NCBI GenBank assembly: GCA_006538405.1
Contig: BJKQ01000002.1
Span: 2,728,001-2,792,000, forward strand
DNA from: Hansfordia pulvinata
Lineage: Eukaryota; Ascomycota; Sordariomycetes; Xylariales
Direction: 5' to 3'
DNA: 64,000 bases
Position numbers and translations under genes: made by a program. How positions within the stretch are numbered: position 1 is the first letter of the stretch; the number at the start of each line of letters is the position of its first letter. Below are positions 12,501 to 23,765 of the stretch, piece after piece. The notes below the pieces were generated by a model. That model was not told the origin of the DNA. It saw nothing but the letters and a program-made list of their open reading frames with translations, and did no database searches.

Positions 12501-13640
12501 CGCCGGCACGTCACCGTCCACAATTCGCGGCGCCGGGCTCGAGTATGGGCCATGGGCGTGCGAGTACGCTGAGCATTCCCGGCGCTGAACTCTCCTCATT
12601 ACGTACTTGAGCTCGTGTGAACGCGCACCGTCGTGACGCTCCGTATCCACACGCGCGAGTTTACGAGCCCTCAGCCTGTTCGGCTCACATGGCCAGGCGC
12701 TTCGCAAGATTGGGACGACCACACGTCAGTACGGAGCGCAGCACAGACTTGAGTATGAACGCATCGCACCCACCACATGGTAATAAGACACAATGTGTTC
12801 ATGGATTCACGAAGAAGCACGCAGGCGGCGCCGTGGCGCGGGCGTGCCGACACCGTGTCGGCACAGTACCGGGTCGAACACTGGCTTCCAGCGGTCGCGA
12901 CTGGCGCGTGCTGGAAGGGGCTGTTTCCATTGTTGTCTTGTCTCGCCGTCCTCCGTCTCTCCGCCCCTCGTCAGACACGGCGGTGGGCCAGGCTACCCTC
13001 TCGCTATTGTTTCGCGGTCGCCTGTGTGCTGCGAGGTGGGCGGAGCGACGGAGTTCTCGTGGCACGCCGAGGGCACGTCCTCGGTGGTTTGAGACCCGCA
13101 AGGAGAAACGGACGACGGCCAGAACGCCCTCGCCATCCAGGTCGCGGCGCGTGGCGCGTGGGCGGTGGGCCGTGACGCAGGACGACAGCGAGGTGGCCAC
13201 TGGCAGGCAAGCACCGAGGAGGGGGGGGGGGGGGGGGGTCTTGTTTCCAGTCGCCGTCGTCGTGTTCGACCGTCTCGGGAAACCGTAACTGCTACCTACT
13301 CGTACTACGAGTACTCGCACGGGTGCGCGGCTGGGTCAGAGGTGGCAGGCGAGACTGGCACGCCTCAAGGTACCGGAGGGGTCTTTACCTCGAAGGGAGT
13401 AGCGCACTGAGGTGCTATCTTCAGTCGGCCACAATGATCCACGCACCCTCCTCCTGAGCGAGCATTACGGCCCCCCCCCTGGTCGCCAACTACGTATTGC
13501 CTGGCCGGCCACTCACCTCACGCGCTGGCGGCGCTATCGAGGGCCCACCCACCCTCTGGGCACCCCTTCCCTCTTCCTGTTCCCTAGCAAGTGGCCCCAT
13601 TGCTGTTATTAGCGCGGTAGCGTAGGCACTGGGAGGCAAC
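6551..13640. other. Gene-poor region rich in TACGAGTA elements
   Basis: About 7 kb with no ORF I can assign. Reading frames are short, overlapping and without recognisable domains. It holds eleven copies of TACGAGTA/TACTCGTA (6926–13306), two GGTA-rich tracts (near 7680–7735 and 7945–7965), an AGGTACCT at 7685 and an 18-G homopolymer at 13221–13238. Unannotated lncRNA or fast-evolving small genes are possible; nothing supports a specific one. Confidence 0.55.
13221..13238. repeat. G18 homopolymer
   Basis: Uninterrupted run of eighteen G on the plus strand in intergenic DNA, 60 bp before a paired TACTCGTA…TACGAGTA element at 13297–13313. Confidence 0.9.
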
Positions 13641-13789
13641 ATGTCTGCACGGGTGACCAGTCACCCAAGCCCACGCTGTTCCCCGTTCGGCGCAGCTCAA
13701 TCTCCCCTCCACACCCAGCAGGCCGGCCCTGCACGGCGTACCCAAGGTACCTACGTACTCGTAGCCCAACGCCCTGTCAGCGCTCTGCG

Positions 13790-15344
13790 CCAGTCCCAGT
13801 CGCCGCTCTCCATGCGCTTCCTACCGCTTCTTCTTCTTTACCGGCCCATCCCTTCCATTCCACACCTCCTACCTTTCCTTGCCATTCATCTTCACCACGT
13901 CGTTCCCTGTTCCTCTTCTGCTCGCCAGCCAAACAAACAAGCAGCCTGTCCGTGCTCCCCGCCAATCCCCTCGTCGAGAGTGAGAGAAGACAAAGCCGAG
14001 ATATACATACGCCAACGCATCCCCTTCCCTAATCGCCTCTCGTCTCGCTTCGTCTTGTCTCTCCATCTCCTCGCTTCTCTCCACGAGCCTCAGCACACCT
14101 CGCAAGGGCCTGTCTGCTTGCTTGTTTGCTTGCTTGCTTATTCTTTGTGCCACCAACGCCTTTCGCCTCGCAGCCACCAACAACATCAACCACTACCTGC
14201 ACCTCCGCAACAACCTCGCTGCCAATCCTCAACAGCTTTCCGCCGCCTCTGCTTCTCATCAGCCACCTTGTCCTGACACCTGCCTCCTCCGATTGACTCC
14301 GGTCTTTGTTCTGGCAAGGAGTCATATCCACCCCCGCCAGCCTGCTCGCCTTGCTTCTTCAACCCTCGAGCCGGGCTTTCTTGCCATTCAACCGTTCTCG
14401 ACCCTGCAACACCGTTACTGGGAGTCGGGGCCACCGCACGGACGTCTTTGCCAACTCATCGATCTGTTGAGCAGGGAACCGCAGTAGCACAGCCAGGCCC
14501 CAGCCTGCTCGCCAACCCCACCAGCCTCAAGAATCAGGGGTTCACCGCCGGCTTTGCGTGTTCTAAGGTGGTTCGCCCGCCATCTGTCGAAGCAATACTC
14601 GTCCAAACCTTCAGTTCAGCCTTTTGGCCGAGAGTGTCCCTGACCGATATCACACTCTGATATCAGTCGTCTCGGATGCTTCTCTAACCACATTGCTGCA
14701 ACTTGCCAATCCGACGGCCCTCGTTGTCTGGTGATCTTGTTTACCTTGCGTGACAGATCCCCACCCAGCAAGACCTGACCGTTCTAGCCACAGCTCCACC
14801 ACAAGCTGAGGTTGACAACCACAGCCACCCAATCCAACCAGCACTCTTTTCGTCTTTCACTGCGTACCCATGTTCTTATAACGACTTCTTCATTCTCTTC
14901 AAGACCATCCGGTCCCGCCTGCACTTCACGAATTACAATTGCTTTCTCATTTGTCCAGCAACATCAAAATACCCATCAATGAGCCTCTGACCCATTAACG
15001 AAACCGGAGTTTTTATTATCTGATTCTTTGCACCTCGACGACCTGTACATTCTTATCATCGTCGACAACTTCCACAACTCCAATCCGCATCTTCGAACTT
15101 CATCACTCAAGCGACTTCCTCTACACTCTTGTCATAATACCCGCCTTGAACTCCTCGATTTTTTTCAACCTCGTCGAAAACGATCTTCTCCGTCGGCCTG
15201 TCTAGAACTTCAACATTCCTATCTTGTCGGAAAAATAGACGCCTAGTCGGAGAGGACAGCACACCTCTCCACTGTACGACTACCCGCGGTTGCATCAACC
15301 GCACCCCCTTCACCACTCACACTCCGTCTCGTCAGGGACGCGTC
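13790..15344 (+). promoter_or_regulatory. Pyrimidine-rich promoter/5' leader of the kinase gene
   Basis: From about 13790 the plus strand becomes strongly C/T-rich (CTTCTTCTTC, TCCATCTCCTCGC and similar), and the TACGAGTA elements stop (last copy 13756). This composition is typical of the promoter and 5' untranslated region of highly regulated fungal genes, and it continues with decreasing strength to the kinase ATG at 15345. Several upstream ATGs (for example 14122 and 15028) could form uORFs. The transcription start and any leader introns cannot be placed from sequence alone. Confidence 0.5.
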
Positions 15345-17264
15345 ATGGAATGTTTGAGAAATCAGTTTCACGATGGCGTTCTTCTCGACGGGAGATTCGA
15401 AACAATCTCCGCTCTTAACCATGGATCATTCGGAATGGTGTTCATGGCACAGGACCTCCAGACAAACCAGCACGTCGCCATCAAATGTTTAACCAAGCCC
15501 GATGCCGCCAACGACATGGGCATGGGTCTCTCCATTGACGACTTGTCCGAGGAGCTCCAGTTTCACCGCCGTCTCGGTGCCCACCCCAACATTGTCAACC
15601 TGGTCCACTCTTTCGAGACCGATGCCCACCTCTATTTGGTCCTTGAATTCTGCTCCCGTGGCGACTTGTACGAGGCCATCCGTCTGGGCTACGGCCCTCT
15701 CGAGACCGAGCACGTTCGCAGCTTCATGCACCAACTCATCGACGCCGTGTCGTACATGCACAGCAAGGGCATCTACCACCGCGACATCAAGCCTGAGAAT
15801 GTCTTCTTGACCGAGTCTGGTGACATGAAGTTGGGTGACTTCGGTCTGGCTACCACCGATGAATGGAGTTACGAAGCGACTGTCGGCAGCGACCGATACA
15901 TGTCTCCGGAGCAATACGACTCGGCTGGCGCTGGATACTCGCCGGCCGAGGCCGACATCTGGGCTGTCGGAATCTGCCTCCTCAACATCCTCTTCTCTCG
16001 CAACCCCTTCTCAACCCCCACCGAGGCCGACCTCCTCTTCCTTGACTACTCTCGCGACAAGGAATCTCTCTTTGACGTCTTCCCTTCCATGTCTCAGGAC
16101 ACTTACGAGATCATTGTTCACTGCATGAACCTTGATCCCGCCAAGCGGTCCCTTGACCTTGCGAGGGAAGCTCTTGACCGGGCTGTGAGTTTCACGACCG
16201 AGGACGAGGCTCTGGACGACTTCTGCGCGCCGGAACGCACCTCCATTGCGACCGCCAACCGTGAACCTCTGCGTACTCCTTCTATCCAGAGCCCTGCCAT
16301 CGAACAGGGTGCCTTCCCATGGGCCAAGGCTCTTCACGCCACTCCTCCCAAGCCTATCCGCCAGCTCAGCGCCATTCCTGACGATGAGAGCTACACTGAG
16401 GAGCTTTTCCCCAAGTCCGAGGAGACTTCAGACTGGTTCTCTGGCTCTGTGGAGACGATGAACTCGTCCGTGCTCACTTCCAACCTCGGCGCGTCGATGA
16501 ACTCGTTCAACCTCTCCATTCCCAGCAAGGGCATGCCTTTCCAGCGCCCAAGCAACGTGTCGCCCGTGGTAGGCTCGCTCCCCATCAACATGGGCAAGCC
16601 TCGCACCTCTCTCAACTCCATGTCTATGGTTTTTGGACGCCAGAACGACGTCGTGTCCAAGAGCTGGAGTGACATGTGGGACGAGGACGAGGAGGCCGAC
16701 ATGGAGGAACAGCTGCAGAGCTTGAAGGAACTCAACTCGCGCAGCTGGAGCCAGGAGAGCCAGACCATCAACCGTGAGGAGCAGGATCAGGCCATTCTGC
16801 TCGAGGAGCCTTCCGTCGAGGAGAAGTCCGAGACCTCGCCTGTCCATGATACCTTCTCCAACGACATTGACAGCGATCTCGCGGCCGACGGCTTCTTCTT
16901 CCACGAGCCTCGTCCTGTCGAGCAGCCGCAAGACATTCCCCAGTCATGTCCTGTATCGAACCGCAGCATCCTTGACAAGTGGGCTGAGCTCGGCAACCGC
17001 CGCCGAGGCCTGACACCGGCCCGAGAGCATAAGTGGCAGGGCTGCCCTGTGAAGCTCGAGAAGCCTCTCAACTTTGGAGTCACCACCCTGCAGGGTGGTG
17101 GCGTGGGACTACCAGACGCCAACCAGTTTGGTCACAAATGGAATAATCGAGACCGCTCCCGCGAGCGTCTCTGGAACAAGGGCCGAGATTGGAACTGGCG
17201 AAAGGAGAAACGCCAGGGTTTCGGTGACATTGAGTGGGTTGGCCACTTGCAAGGAGTTCACTGA
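15345..17264 (+). CDS. Ser/Thr protein kinase, KSP1/Ran1 type
   Basis: Intronless 639-residue kinase. The N-terminal catalytic domain spans about residues 15–290: glycine loop GSFGMVF (27–33), ATP-binding K47 in VAIK, HRDIKPEN with catalytic D147, DFG at 165–167, and an activation-loop end SDRYMSPEQ. The spacing resembles fungal KSP1/Ran1 kinases. In yeast KSP1 is a TORC1-linked PKA effector that restrains autophagy and promotes filamentous growth; the role here is inferred. Residues 290–639 are a long, mostly disordered Ser/Glu-rich tail with a basic/Trp-rich end (KWNNRDRSRERLWNKG). The ATG follows a long C/T-rich leader. Subfamily placement is the uncertain part. Confidence 0.9.
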   Translation: MECLRNQFHDGVLLDGRFETISALNHGSFGMVFMAQDLQTNQHVAIKCLTKPDAANDMGMGLSIDDLSEELQFHRRLGAHPNIVNLVHSFETDAHLYLVLEFCSRGDLYEAIRLGYGPLETEHVRSFMHQLIDAVSYMHSKGIYHRDIKPENVFLTESGDMKLGDFGLATTDEWSYEATVGSDRYMSPEQYDSAGAGYSPAEADIWAVGICLLNILFSRNPFSTPTEADLLFLDYSRDKESLFDVFPSMSQDTYEIIVHCMNLDPAKRSLDLAREALDRAVSFTTEDEALDDFCAPERTSIATANREPLRTPSIQSPAIEQGAFPWAKALHATPPKPIRQLSAIPDDESYTEELFPKSEETSDWFSGSVETMNSSVLTSNLGASMNSFNLSIPSKGMPFQRPSNVSPVVGSLPINMGKPRTSLNSMSMVFGRQNDVVSKSWSDMWDEDEEADMEEQLQSLKELNSRSWSQESQTINREEQDQAILLEEPSVEEKSETSPVHDTFSNDIDSDLAADGFFFHEPRPVEQPQDIPQSCPVSNRSILDKWAELGNRRRGLTPAREHKWQGCPVKLEKPLNFGVTTLQGGGVGLPDANQFGHKWNNRDRSRERLWNKGRDWNWRKEKRQGFGDIEWVGHLQGVH

Positions 17265-20200
17265 GCTTCTCGCAAGATTGGGTCACTTGTAGTTATGCTC
17301 ATCGCCGCTGTCATGGGCTCACTGTCTGAGGATGCTTGCTACGTGTTTTGATGGTCTCACCGCTCGGAGACGAGAAGGAACATGAACGGGCTTTCGCTGC
17401 GCGAGTTGAAGGTTGGGCAATTGGCAGCATCCTCGCAGACACAGCTTGGTGGATTGATGGAGCATCAACTCGCTCTCTAGGTATTAGATATCTCCTGACC
17501 ACATTAGAAATACCAGAAGACACCCACTCAAAACATTTGCCTTCGCTCAGTTATGATTCGTGATGTTCACTCAGTTCCTCACTGGTTCTGGATTTGTGCC
17601 TGACCATGTGTCGGTCGGGATTCGCCCAGTAGCCACGGGGTAATCCGTGCTCTTGCATTTTTTGATCACGTTTGCTTTGGGTTTACTCCACGAACGCTAG
17701 GATCCCAACAAGTCCCGAGGCGGATGGCAGCGCGAGTAATGGCGATATGACAAAGCAGTGCGGGGTGTGGGGACTATGCGGCGACGGCTTACCTCTATCC
17801 AAAGCATCTAGCGATAGCGCATGAGGGCTATGTGAGGGGATTGGCGATCTTACTTTCTGCTTGGCCCCTTCCCCACAGTAAATAAGGCCTGCCCTCTCTC
17901 TGTCTCTCTCTCTGTGTGCTTTTTGGGGGCGGGCGTGTGGGCCTCTTGATGGGAAGAGAGGGGCCAGGATCTCGGCATGCACGGCAGTCCGTTCCCATCC
18001 CCCGATCCTTGATAGACAGGGCTGCTACCGACCCCCAAATCCCAGTTGGGCAGCGGTGGGTATCCCAGGGGAGATGGAGGGGAAAGGCCTCGATCAACGT
18101 CGCTGCGTAGGAAAGGGGGCAAAGTCATCACCGTCGAGAAGGCCATTCGCCGAGTCGGGATTACGAGCCGACCAAGCTTGACGTCCTGTTGCGAAGGGGG
18201 GGGATACAGGACATGTGGCGGGCGCGGGTTTACCTCTGACGCTTCCACTTGCGCGCCCGATGCCCGCACGCCCGCGCCGTGCCATGCCACGCAGAGCCAA
18301 CGCCGACGCAATGTGTCGAAGAGGCGAGCGGACGGCAGTCTGGGCGGCCCCTTCGCACCAGCTGGTGTTGGCTGCGGCTGCTCGTCCGGTGCGGGCGCGG
18401 CGGTCGCGCCGCCTCTGAGTCAGTCGTGCGAAATAGCCGGTGTTCCTGGGCTCCGAGATAGGGGGAAAGGGACCCGGGACACGGGTGGGCGGGGTGGCGG
18501 GCTCTTGTGGTGGCGCGGAGAGGAGAGTGGAGGCTTCCAAGGTTTCGCGTGGGCTCCACGTCTGTTGGTCTAGTTATTAGTGCGGCTGCGCTGGCTGCCA
18601 CGAGTACCTCTTTACCTCGGGGTCATGTAGGGTAGGGTTGATACAGATAAGGGTCGGGCAGCAAATTTGTTTTGCTATCTGATGCGTTTCTTGTTTATCG
18701 AGCATAGAGACGTGCACGAGGTAGCCCTGCTCGAGAGCCCCTCTGCGCTGTCGGACGTGTCCCGTGTTCGGAGCAACGATGAGTCTTGTTGCTGCTGGTT
18801 GGAGGGGCGGCCTCTCTCCCATGACGGCGAACTGCCTCGCGGCTGTCCCCAGAGCTTGTGGGTGGGCTGTAGTGGTTTCTGTCGTCTCTCTGGACTTGGT
18901 CGGAATCGAGGTCGTCTTCCTGCCATCATCCCTGCGAGCCAGCCATAACCACGAAGCTGGACTACTCGATGAACTCGGACAGATACCAGCGTTGTAGCAA
19001 GTCGCACAATGGTACCTGCTGTCAATACGTGAGCGAGGCTGATGCAGACCCTCATAGACGCGGAGGGTCCTAGGCTGGCAAACAGATGCCACTGCTTGCG
19101 CGTAAAGGCAGAGTTCCCTAGATGCCATGTGACCCCGAACAGCGACAAACGACGTTGCTCGTTTGCCTTGCTCTGGTGGTTGGTCCTGTCGCGGGGCTGC
19201 ATAGACAACAATATGTGTTGACAAGTCAGGCTCCCTAGACCAATAAGTCAGGGATTGCCTAGGCACTGTGGGTTGGACCACGCCCTGTAGTCGGAACGGG
19301 ATCACATTGTTTCCCTGTCGCGCACCCTCTGTGACATGAGTCCTGTCTATGGCTGACTGTCATGGAAGACGTTGCGGGATAAGCTTGACTCAGAGAGGCC
19401 GTTCACAACCGCGGTCCGAGTTGTTTCTTCGGTAACTCGAATTAGACTATGCGATGTCAGCCATGAGTTTCAGTATCAAAGATAGAGTATATATAGCTGT
19501 ACAACTACAACGGTATCCAGGAGAAGAGTGAGCAAGGTCCGCAAAGAGGCCGTGGTCCACGATACGAGATGAACTGGAACAGACCCGGAATAGGGCTCAC
19601 AGCGAAAAGTCGGGTAACGGATCGCAGGAGTATCGCATGACCCGCTGCCCGGCGGGAGGCGCCATAGCGAGGTTACGTGGGAAGAAACATCATCGGAAGT
19701 CGTACACCGCCCCTACCTACGAACGGTACGCATGGTCGTAGGAAGGGATGTTTTTGAAAGAAAGCCCCCCCCCTGTCCCCATTTCAAATAGGGTCTGTTG
19801 GTGCAGGTTGGGATTCAAACGAGAGAAGAGAAAATGCCACATGATTACCACCATGTCTGCGCAAGGCATGACTGGTATGTAAATAGCGGGAGGCTTCGCG
19901 CAGTGACAATCATTCGAGTCCAGTCCAACACGATGCTCTCCATTACCCCTGCAGCAACTTGACGGAAGGCAAGGAAGGCAGGTACCCGGGACGGGGTCGT
20001 GGTTTCCCGCATATGCGCCCAGATGCAAAAGGGATCCAACGCCGACGCGACTCTGCGCAGCGCCGTCAGCGTTTACCTCCGTTCTCCCCCGTCATCCTGG
20101 GGCAGCCGACAGTGAGGTCGGGTCACAGTGGTATTGGGTAGCATGTACCCTCGTGTACAAGGTGTCGGGTGTATAAGCCTGGAGGTTCTAGGTAGTACAA

Positions 20201-20498
20201 ACATATAGCTGCAGTGCCATCCGTCGCAGCTTCCTCCGTTCCGAGTCCTCTCTTTCCCTTCCCATCTTCAGTCGCGGAACTCAATCGACTGCCTGAGTTT
20301 ACCTTGTAGCTTACTACCAGGTCCCTGCCTCTCATCACCCAGAGTACACGGAAATCCGAGCAATCCCAATTCGCCGCTCTCGTCTGGCTTGCTCCCGGAG
20401 TGAAGACGTGTTTGCTCCGGGGTGTTCACTCTCGCAAATTCGATCACTCTCCTCTCCGCCAAACACCCATAAAAGCCAAGCCAGTGCTGCTCTGCGCC
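17265..20498. other. Intergenic region with possible LTR relic
   Basis: No supportable coding region. It contains the kinase 3' region, a (CT)n stretch near 17895–17915, a possible LTR relic around 19216–19511, and C/T-rich sequence from about 20225 that is probably the leader of the next gene. No TACGAGTA element occurs between 13757 and 24117, unlike other gene-free stretches. Confidence 0.5.
19216..19511 (+). mobile_element. Possible solo LTR or retrotransposon relic
   Basis: The segment starts TGTTGAC and ends near ACAACTACAAC, which resembles the inverted TGTTG…CAACA ends of fungal copia LTRs. Near its right end is a TATA-like GAGTATATATAG. Immediately after it, CGGTATCCAGGAG resembles the initiator-tRNA primer-binding site TGGTATCAGAGC at several positions. 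No target-site duplication, second LTR or gag/pol ORF is visible. This is an architectural guess from a single copy. Confidence 0.3.
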
Positions 20499-22669
20499 AT
20501 GTCTTTCGTTCACGATAATCCTGCCTACAATATCGGCCTCGGGGCCACGGCCGAGTCCGACAGCGATGACGATGGCCAAGCCGACGTTCACGCTTCCAAT
20601 ATCATCCTGCCATCACGCGGATCGGTCGCCAACCCACAGGGTAAGATACCACCACAACTAGCTTACCTCCTTCACGTGCCACGAGACTCATGCGGCGTTC
20701 AAAGTCCGGCCCTCCGCTGCGGACGTGCCACCCTCTGCCGTGGCGAGCACCTCTCAGACCCAGCCGCGAGACCCGAGAGAGAGCAACCCGACCCGCAGCA
20801 TCATGTCTGTTACGATGCACGCGCCCTTCACGCCCACCGAGAGGACGGAGTTCGTGCCCTTCAAGCTTATCAAAAGCTACCCCTTCATCTACGTCGGCGC
20901 CCAGATCAAAGACAAGGTGAGGTGACTCAACAGAGCGTGGGCCGCGAATGGGAAGAGAGCCAGACTTGGGTGATCCCCCCTCAGAAACATACCACCAGCT
21001 GCTGATACGTATCCTGGCACAGGTTGCTGGGCTTTTCGAGGAAGCCATCACCGGCCGCCAAGAATGGGACTTGTAAGCTGCACGATCGAAACCATGGCAC
21101 TGCCTCCCCGGCCTGAATGTCCAGGGCTGCCCAGCTGACAGTCAGACGTAGTTTCTGCGTCCTGGATCCTACCACCAAGGGCAGAGACCCTCTACTACTG
21201 GTACCGACTGCCGAGTTCACCAGCTTGCTGAATACTGTCAACGCGTATCTTGGGACCCGACTCACCATTCCTGGAGGATATTCCAAGGAGAACTTCCGCG
21301 TCAAATTCGACGGTAGAGCATTCGAAGGCTTCTATTTGGGGATAGTGAAGTCCCTTGGCAGACTGGAAGCAAGACACGGCCCTTCTGTAGCGACAAATTA
21401 CGGCATTAGCGGAGCCAAAGCAGGGCCGTCGAAGTCTGACGTTCCCGAGCTCATGGTCAAGAAAGTTGAACAGATGTATGATTCACTGAGGAAAAGGAAG
21501 ACGACTGATCCAGATGCCGCGAAGAGAAAGCGGATATCCCGTCAGAAGGATCTCGGTCGCGTCGTGAAGCGTGTTCAGCGATATCTGGGGCTGCGCGAAC
21601 GCGCCGCGTACGCAACCCGGGGAGTCAATGGTGAGCATTGCAGACCACACCGAAAGCAAATGTGGCGAGAATCCTAACATGCTTTGCAGAGAGACCGATT
21701 TGCTGGGAACCCCACCAAACCGTCCCATTCACCATGGAACGAGGCGTGCGCTTCATCAGCGTCGATGTCGAGGCCGACGAGCGCAACAAGAATACGATAA
21801 CCGAAATCGGCTTCGCAGTTCTCGAAGCAGATGATGTGGAGCGAACACCCCCTGGCACTACTGGAACTCATTGGTGGCAGCACATCCGGGCGTATCACTT
21901 CCGCGTCGAAGAATTCCGCCACATGATCAACCACGAATACGTCCAGGGCTGCCCCGACAGCTTCAATTTTGGGTAAGAGCAAATTTCCTTCAACCATTCG
22001 ACACCGGTTCGCGACGTATGACTGACCTGAACCAGAGAGTCCAAGATTGTGCCGCGGGCAAAGCTGGCCGAGGCGATTGGGGGCATCATCGTAGGCAGTA
22101 GCGACAAAGATACCGATTTGGAGTGGGCCAACCCATCACCTGTCGTTCTCGTTGGCCACGATCTGCATGGAGACCTCGAATACCTGTACAAGGCTGGATT
22201 CAACGTCGCTGCTTGCCGACATATGGTGGACGAGATCGACACCCAATCCATGTACCGACGGCTGCAGCGGCTGCAAGACACCAGCTGCAAGCTGTCCACC
22301 GTCTGTAGCCAGTTGCAATGCCCGGGCCACCACTTTCACAATGCCGGCAATGATGCCGTTTACACACTGCGCGCGATGATCTCGGCTGCATTGATGCACA
22401 AGGTAGAGCCGCTCGAACTGCGGCCTCTCGAGGAGGGAGAAGATCTGTATGTTTCACAGCCACCACCACTCTCCGAACACTGATGCGAGGATGGTAGCAA
22501 CTTGCCCAAAAGATTCTAATCTATCGCTTCTAGGAACGAATGGACTGACGGCGAGCTTGATGACGGGGGCCCGCCGCAGCAGGCGTGGCAACCGAGTCAA
22601 TCCAGCCAGACACAGCCTCAAACCAGACCAAAAGCCAAGGGAGGGGGCTCGCAGTGGTGAGCTGGTGAG
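20499..22669 (+). CDS. DEDDh exonuclease-fold protein, Gfd2/YDR514C-like
   Basis: Seven exons (20499–20640, 20705–20916, 21023–21072, 21152–21630, 21690–21972, 22036–22446, 22534–22669) join with matching phases to 570 residues; all introns are GT–AG, 51–106 bp. The C-terminal half carries an RNase H-like 3'–5' exonuclease fold with a full DEDDh set: D320 and E322 (ISVDVEADE), D431 (LVGHDLHGD), H490 and D495 (HNAGNDAVYT). The N-terminal half has no domain I know, ending in a basic segment (KRISRQKDLGRVVKR). Candidates are the Gfd2/YDR514C family or the related Neurospora QIP, an Argonaute-associated exonuclease; I cannot separate them. The tail is acidic and Trp-containing; its last exon reads naturally in two frames, so the final 20 residues are uncertain. 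Confidence 0.8.
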
Positions 22670-23243
22670 GCTACGGCATCTCGGATTGTTTGACAAGTTA
22701 CGATAGACTAGTCTACAGCACTGGTCAGTCCTGGGTCTGCTACCTGAAGACTCAGGACCGATAGAGAGCCTGGGGGCCAAAGGCAGATGAACATTGTCAT
22801 CGTTGGTGCAACAAGTATGATTACTTGAGCGATATTTGCATTCGCATAGGTAGTTATTGCTTTTGACTCGGGTGATGCGTTTTTTTCCCCTTTCGGGAGG
22901 TATCAGGAGGAGAGAATTGGCTTCTCAAAGCCAGCGGCCTGAGAAAGCCCAGGAAATATACAGCTCTGGGTTTGACCCAGCGATAAAAACCATGAACCAG
23001 TCGAAAAAGATGAACCCTGAACGCCTTCGCTTTGTACATGCTGTGTTTTTATACATGCTGGCTTCGCTTGCTTTGGGCGCCATTTCGCTTCCAGACACCA
23101 GCTCATCCGTGACTGAATTATTCTTGATAGAGCCGACCCCGATCAAGCTTCGGAGGTCATAAGCATTCGTGAACCAGGAAGTGGAGGTCGTGGGTAATGT
23201 GCGAGCGCGGGCGAGCGATGGAGAGCCGTTCCGTGCTCAGGCA
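22670..23243. other. Intergenic, convergent 3' regions
   Basis: Short space between the ends of the exonuclease-like gene and TIM14, which are transcribed towards each other. It should hold both 3' UTRs; no gene seen. Confidence 0.6.
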
Positions 23244-23765
23244 CTAAGAGGCGGTCTTGTCCAGCAGCTCCTTGGCTTCGTTGACTTTCGTGGCCAGATA
23301 GGGACTGCCGCCGCGGTCGGGGTGGTTGAGCAGCATGAGGGTGCGGTGGGCCTTGCGGACCTTGTCGCGGGTGAGGGCGCGCTCGCTGTTTTCGAGGTTA
23401 GCGAATGACGCCGGGAGAGATTGGGGGGGCAACGAGAGGCCGGGTGGGATAGTGCCACATACTTGAGCGACAGGATGAGCGAGGCCTCCTTCTTGGTCAT
23501 CTTGGGCTCGAAACCGCCCTTGTGGAAGGCCTTGCCGAGGGCCCCGGCGCCGCCTCTGGATCTGCGAAGCGCGACGTAGCCGGCGCGTCCCTGGAGAGGG
23601 GGGGGGGGGGGAAGTGTCAGTACAGAGTTGAAATAAAAGATCCTCGACTGAGCCGGAAAACTGCAAGCTTCGCGGGGTGGTCGGGGGGTTTGGGGTTTGG
23701 GGAGAGGGCCTCACGAGAAAGGCGGCGACACAGGCGCCGGCACCGAGGGCGAGGGCGGAGGCCAT
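23244..23765 (-). CDS. TIM14: TIM14/PAM18, mitochondrial import motor J-protein
   Basis: Inner-membrane J-protein that stimulates the ATPase of mitochondrial Hsp70 in the presequence-translocase motor. Exons complement 23715–23765, 23463–23590 and 23244–23385 give 106 residues, typical of fungal Tim14. Residues 2–25 ([20 protein letters not shown]) form the single membrane anchor, split by intron 1. A matrix linker [23 protein letters not shown] follows, then a degenerate J domain with HPD at 81–83 ([16 protein letters not shown]). The second junction restores SLNERALT. It is divergent from RLP24, with 605 bp between the two start codons. Confidence 0.95.
   Translation of the reverse strand: MASALALGAGACVAAFLVRPSPQTPNPPTTPRSLQFSGSVEDLLFQLCTDTSPPPPSPGTRRLRRASQIQRRRRGPRQGLPQGRFRAQDDQEGGLAHPVAQVCGTIPPGLSLPPQSLPASFANLENSERALTRDKVRKAHRTLMLLNHPDRGGSPYLATKVNEAKELLDKTAS

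Noticed and set aside
13641..14276. 211-residue plus-strand ORF
   Set aside because: Pro/Ser/Leu-rich translation of the pyrimidine-rich leader before the kinase; low complexity explains the open frame.
18577..19305. 242-residue minus-strand ORF
   Set aside because: No recognisable motif, overlaps other open frames and runs into the possible LTR relic.
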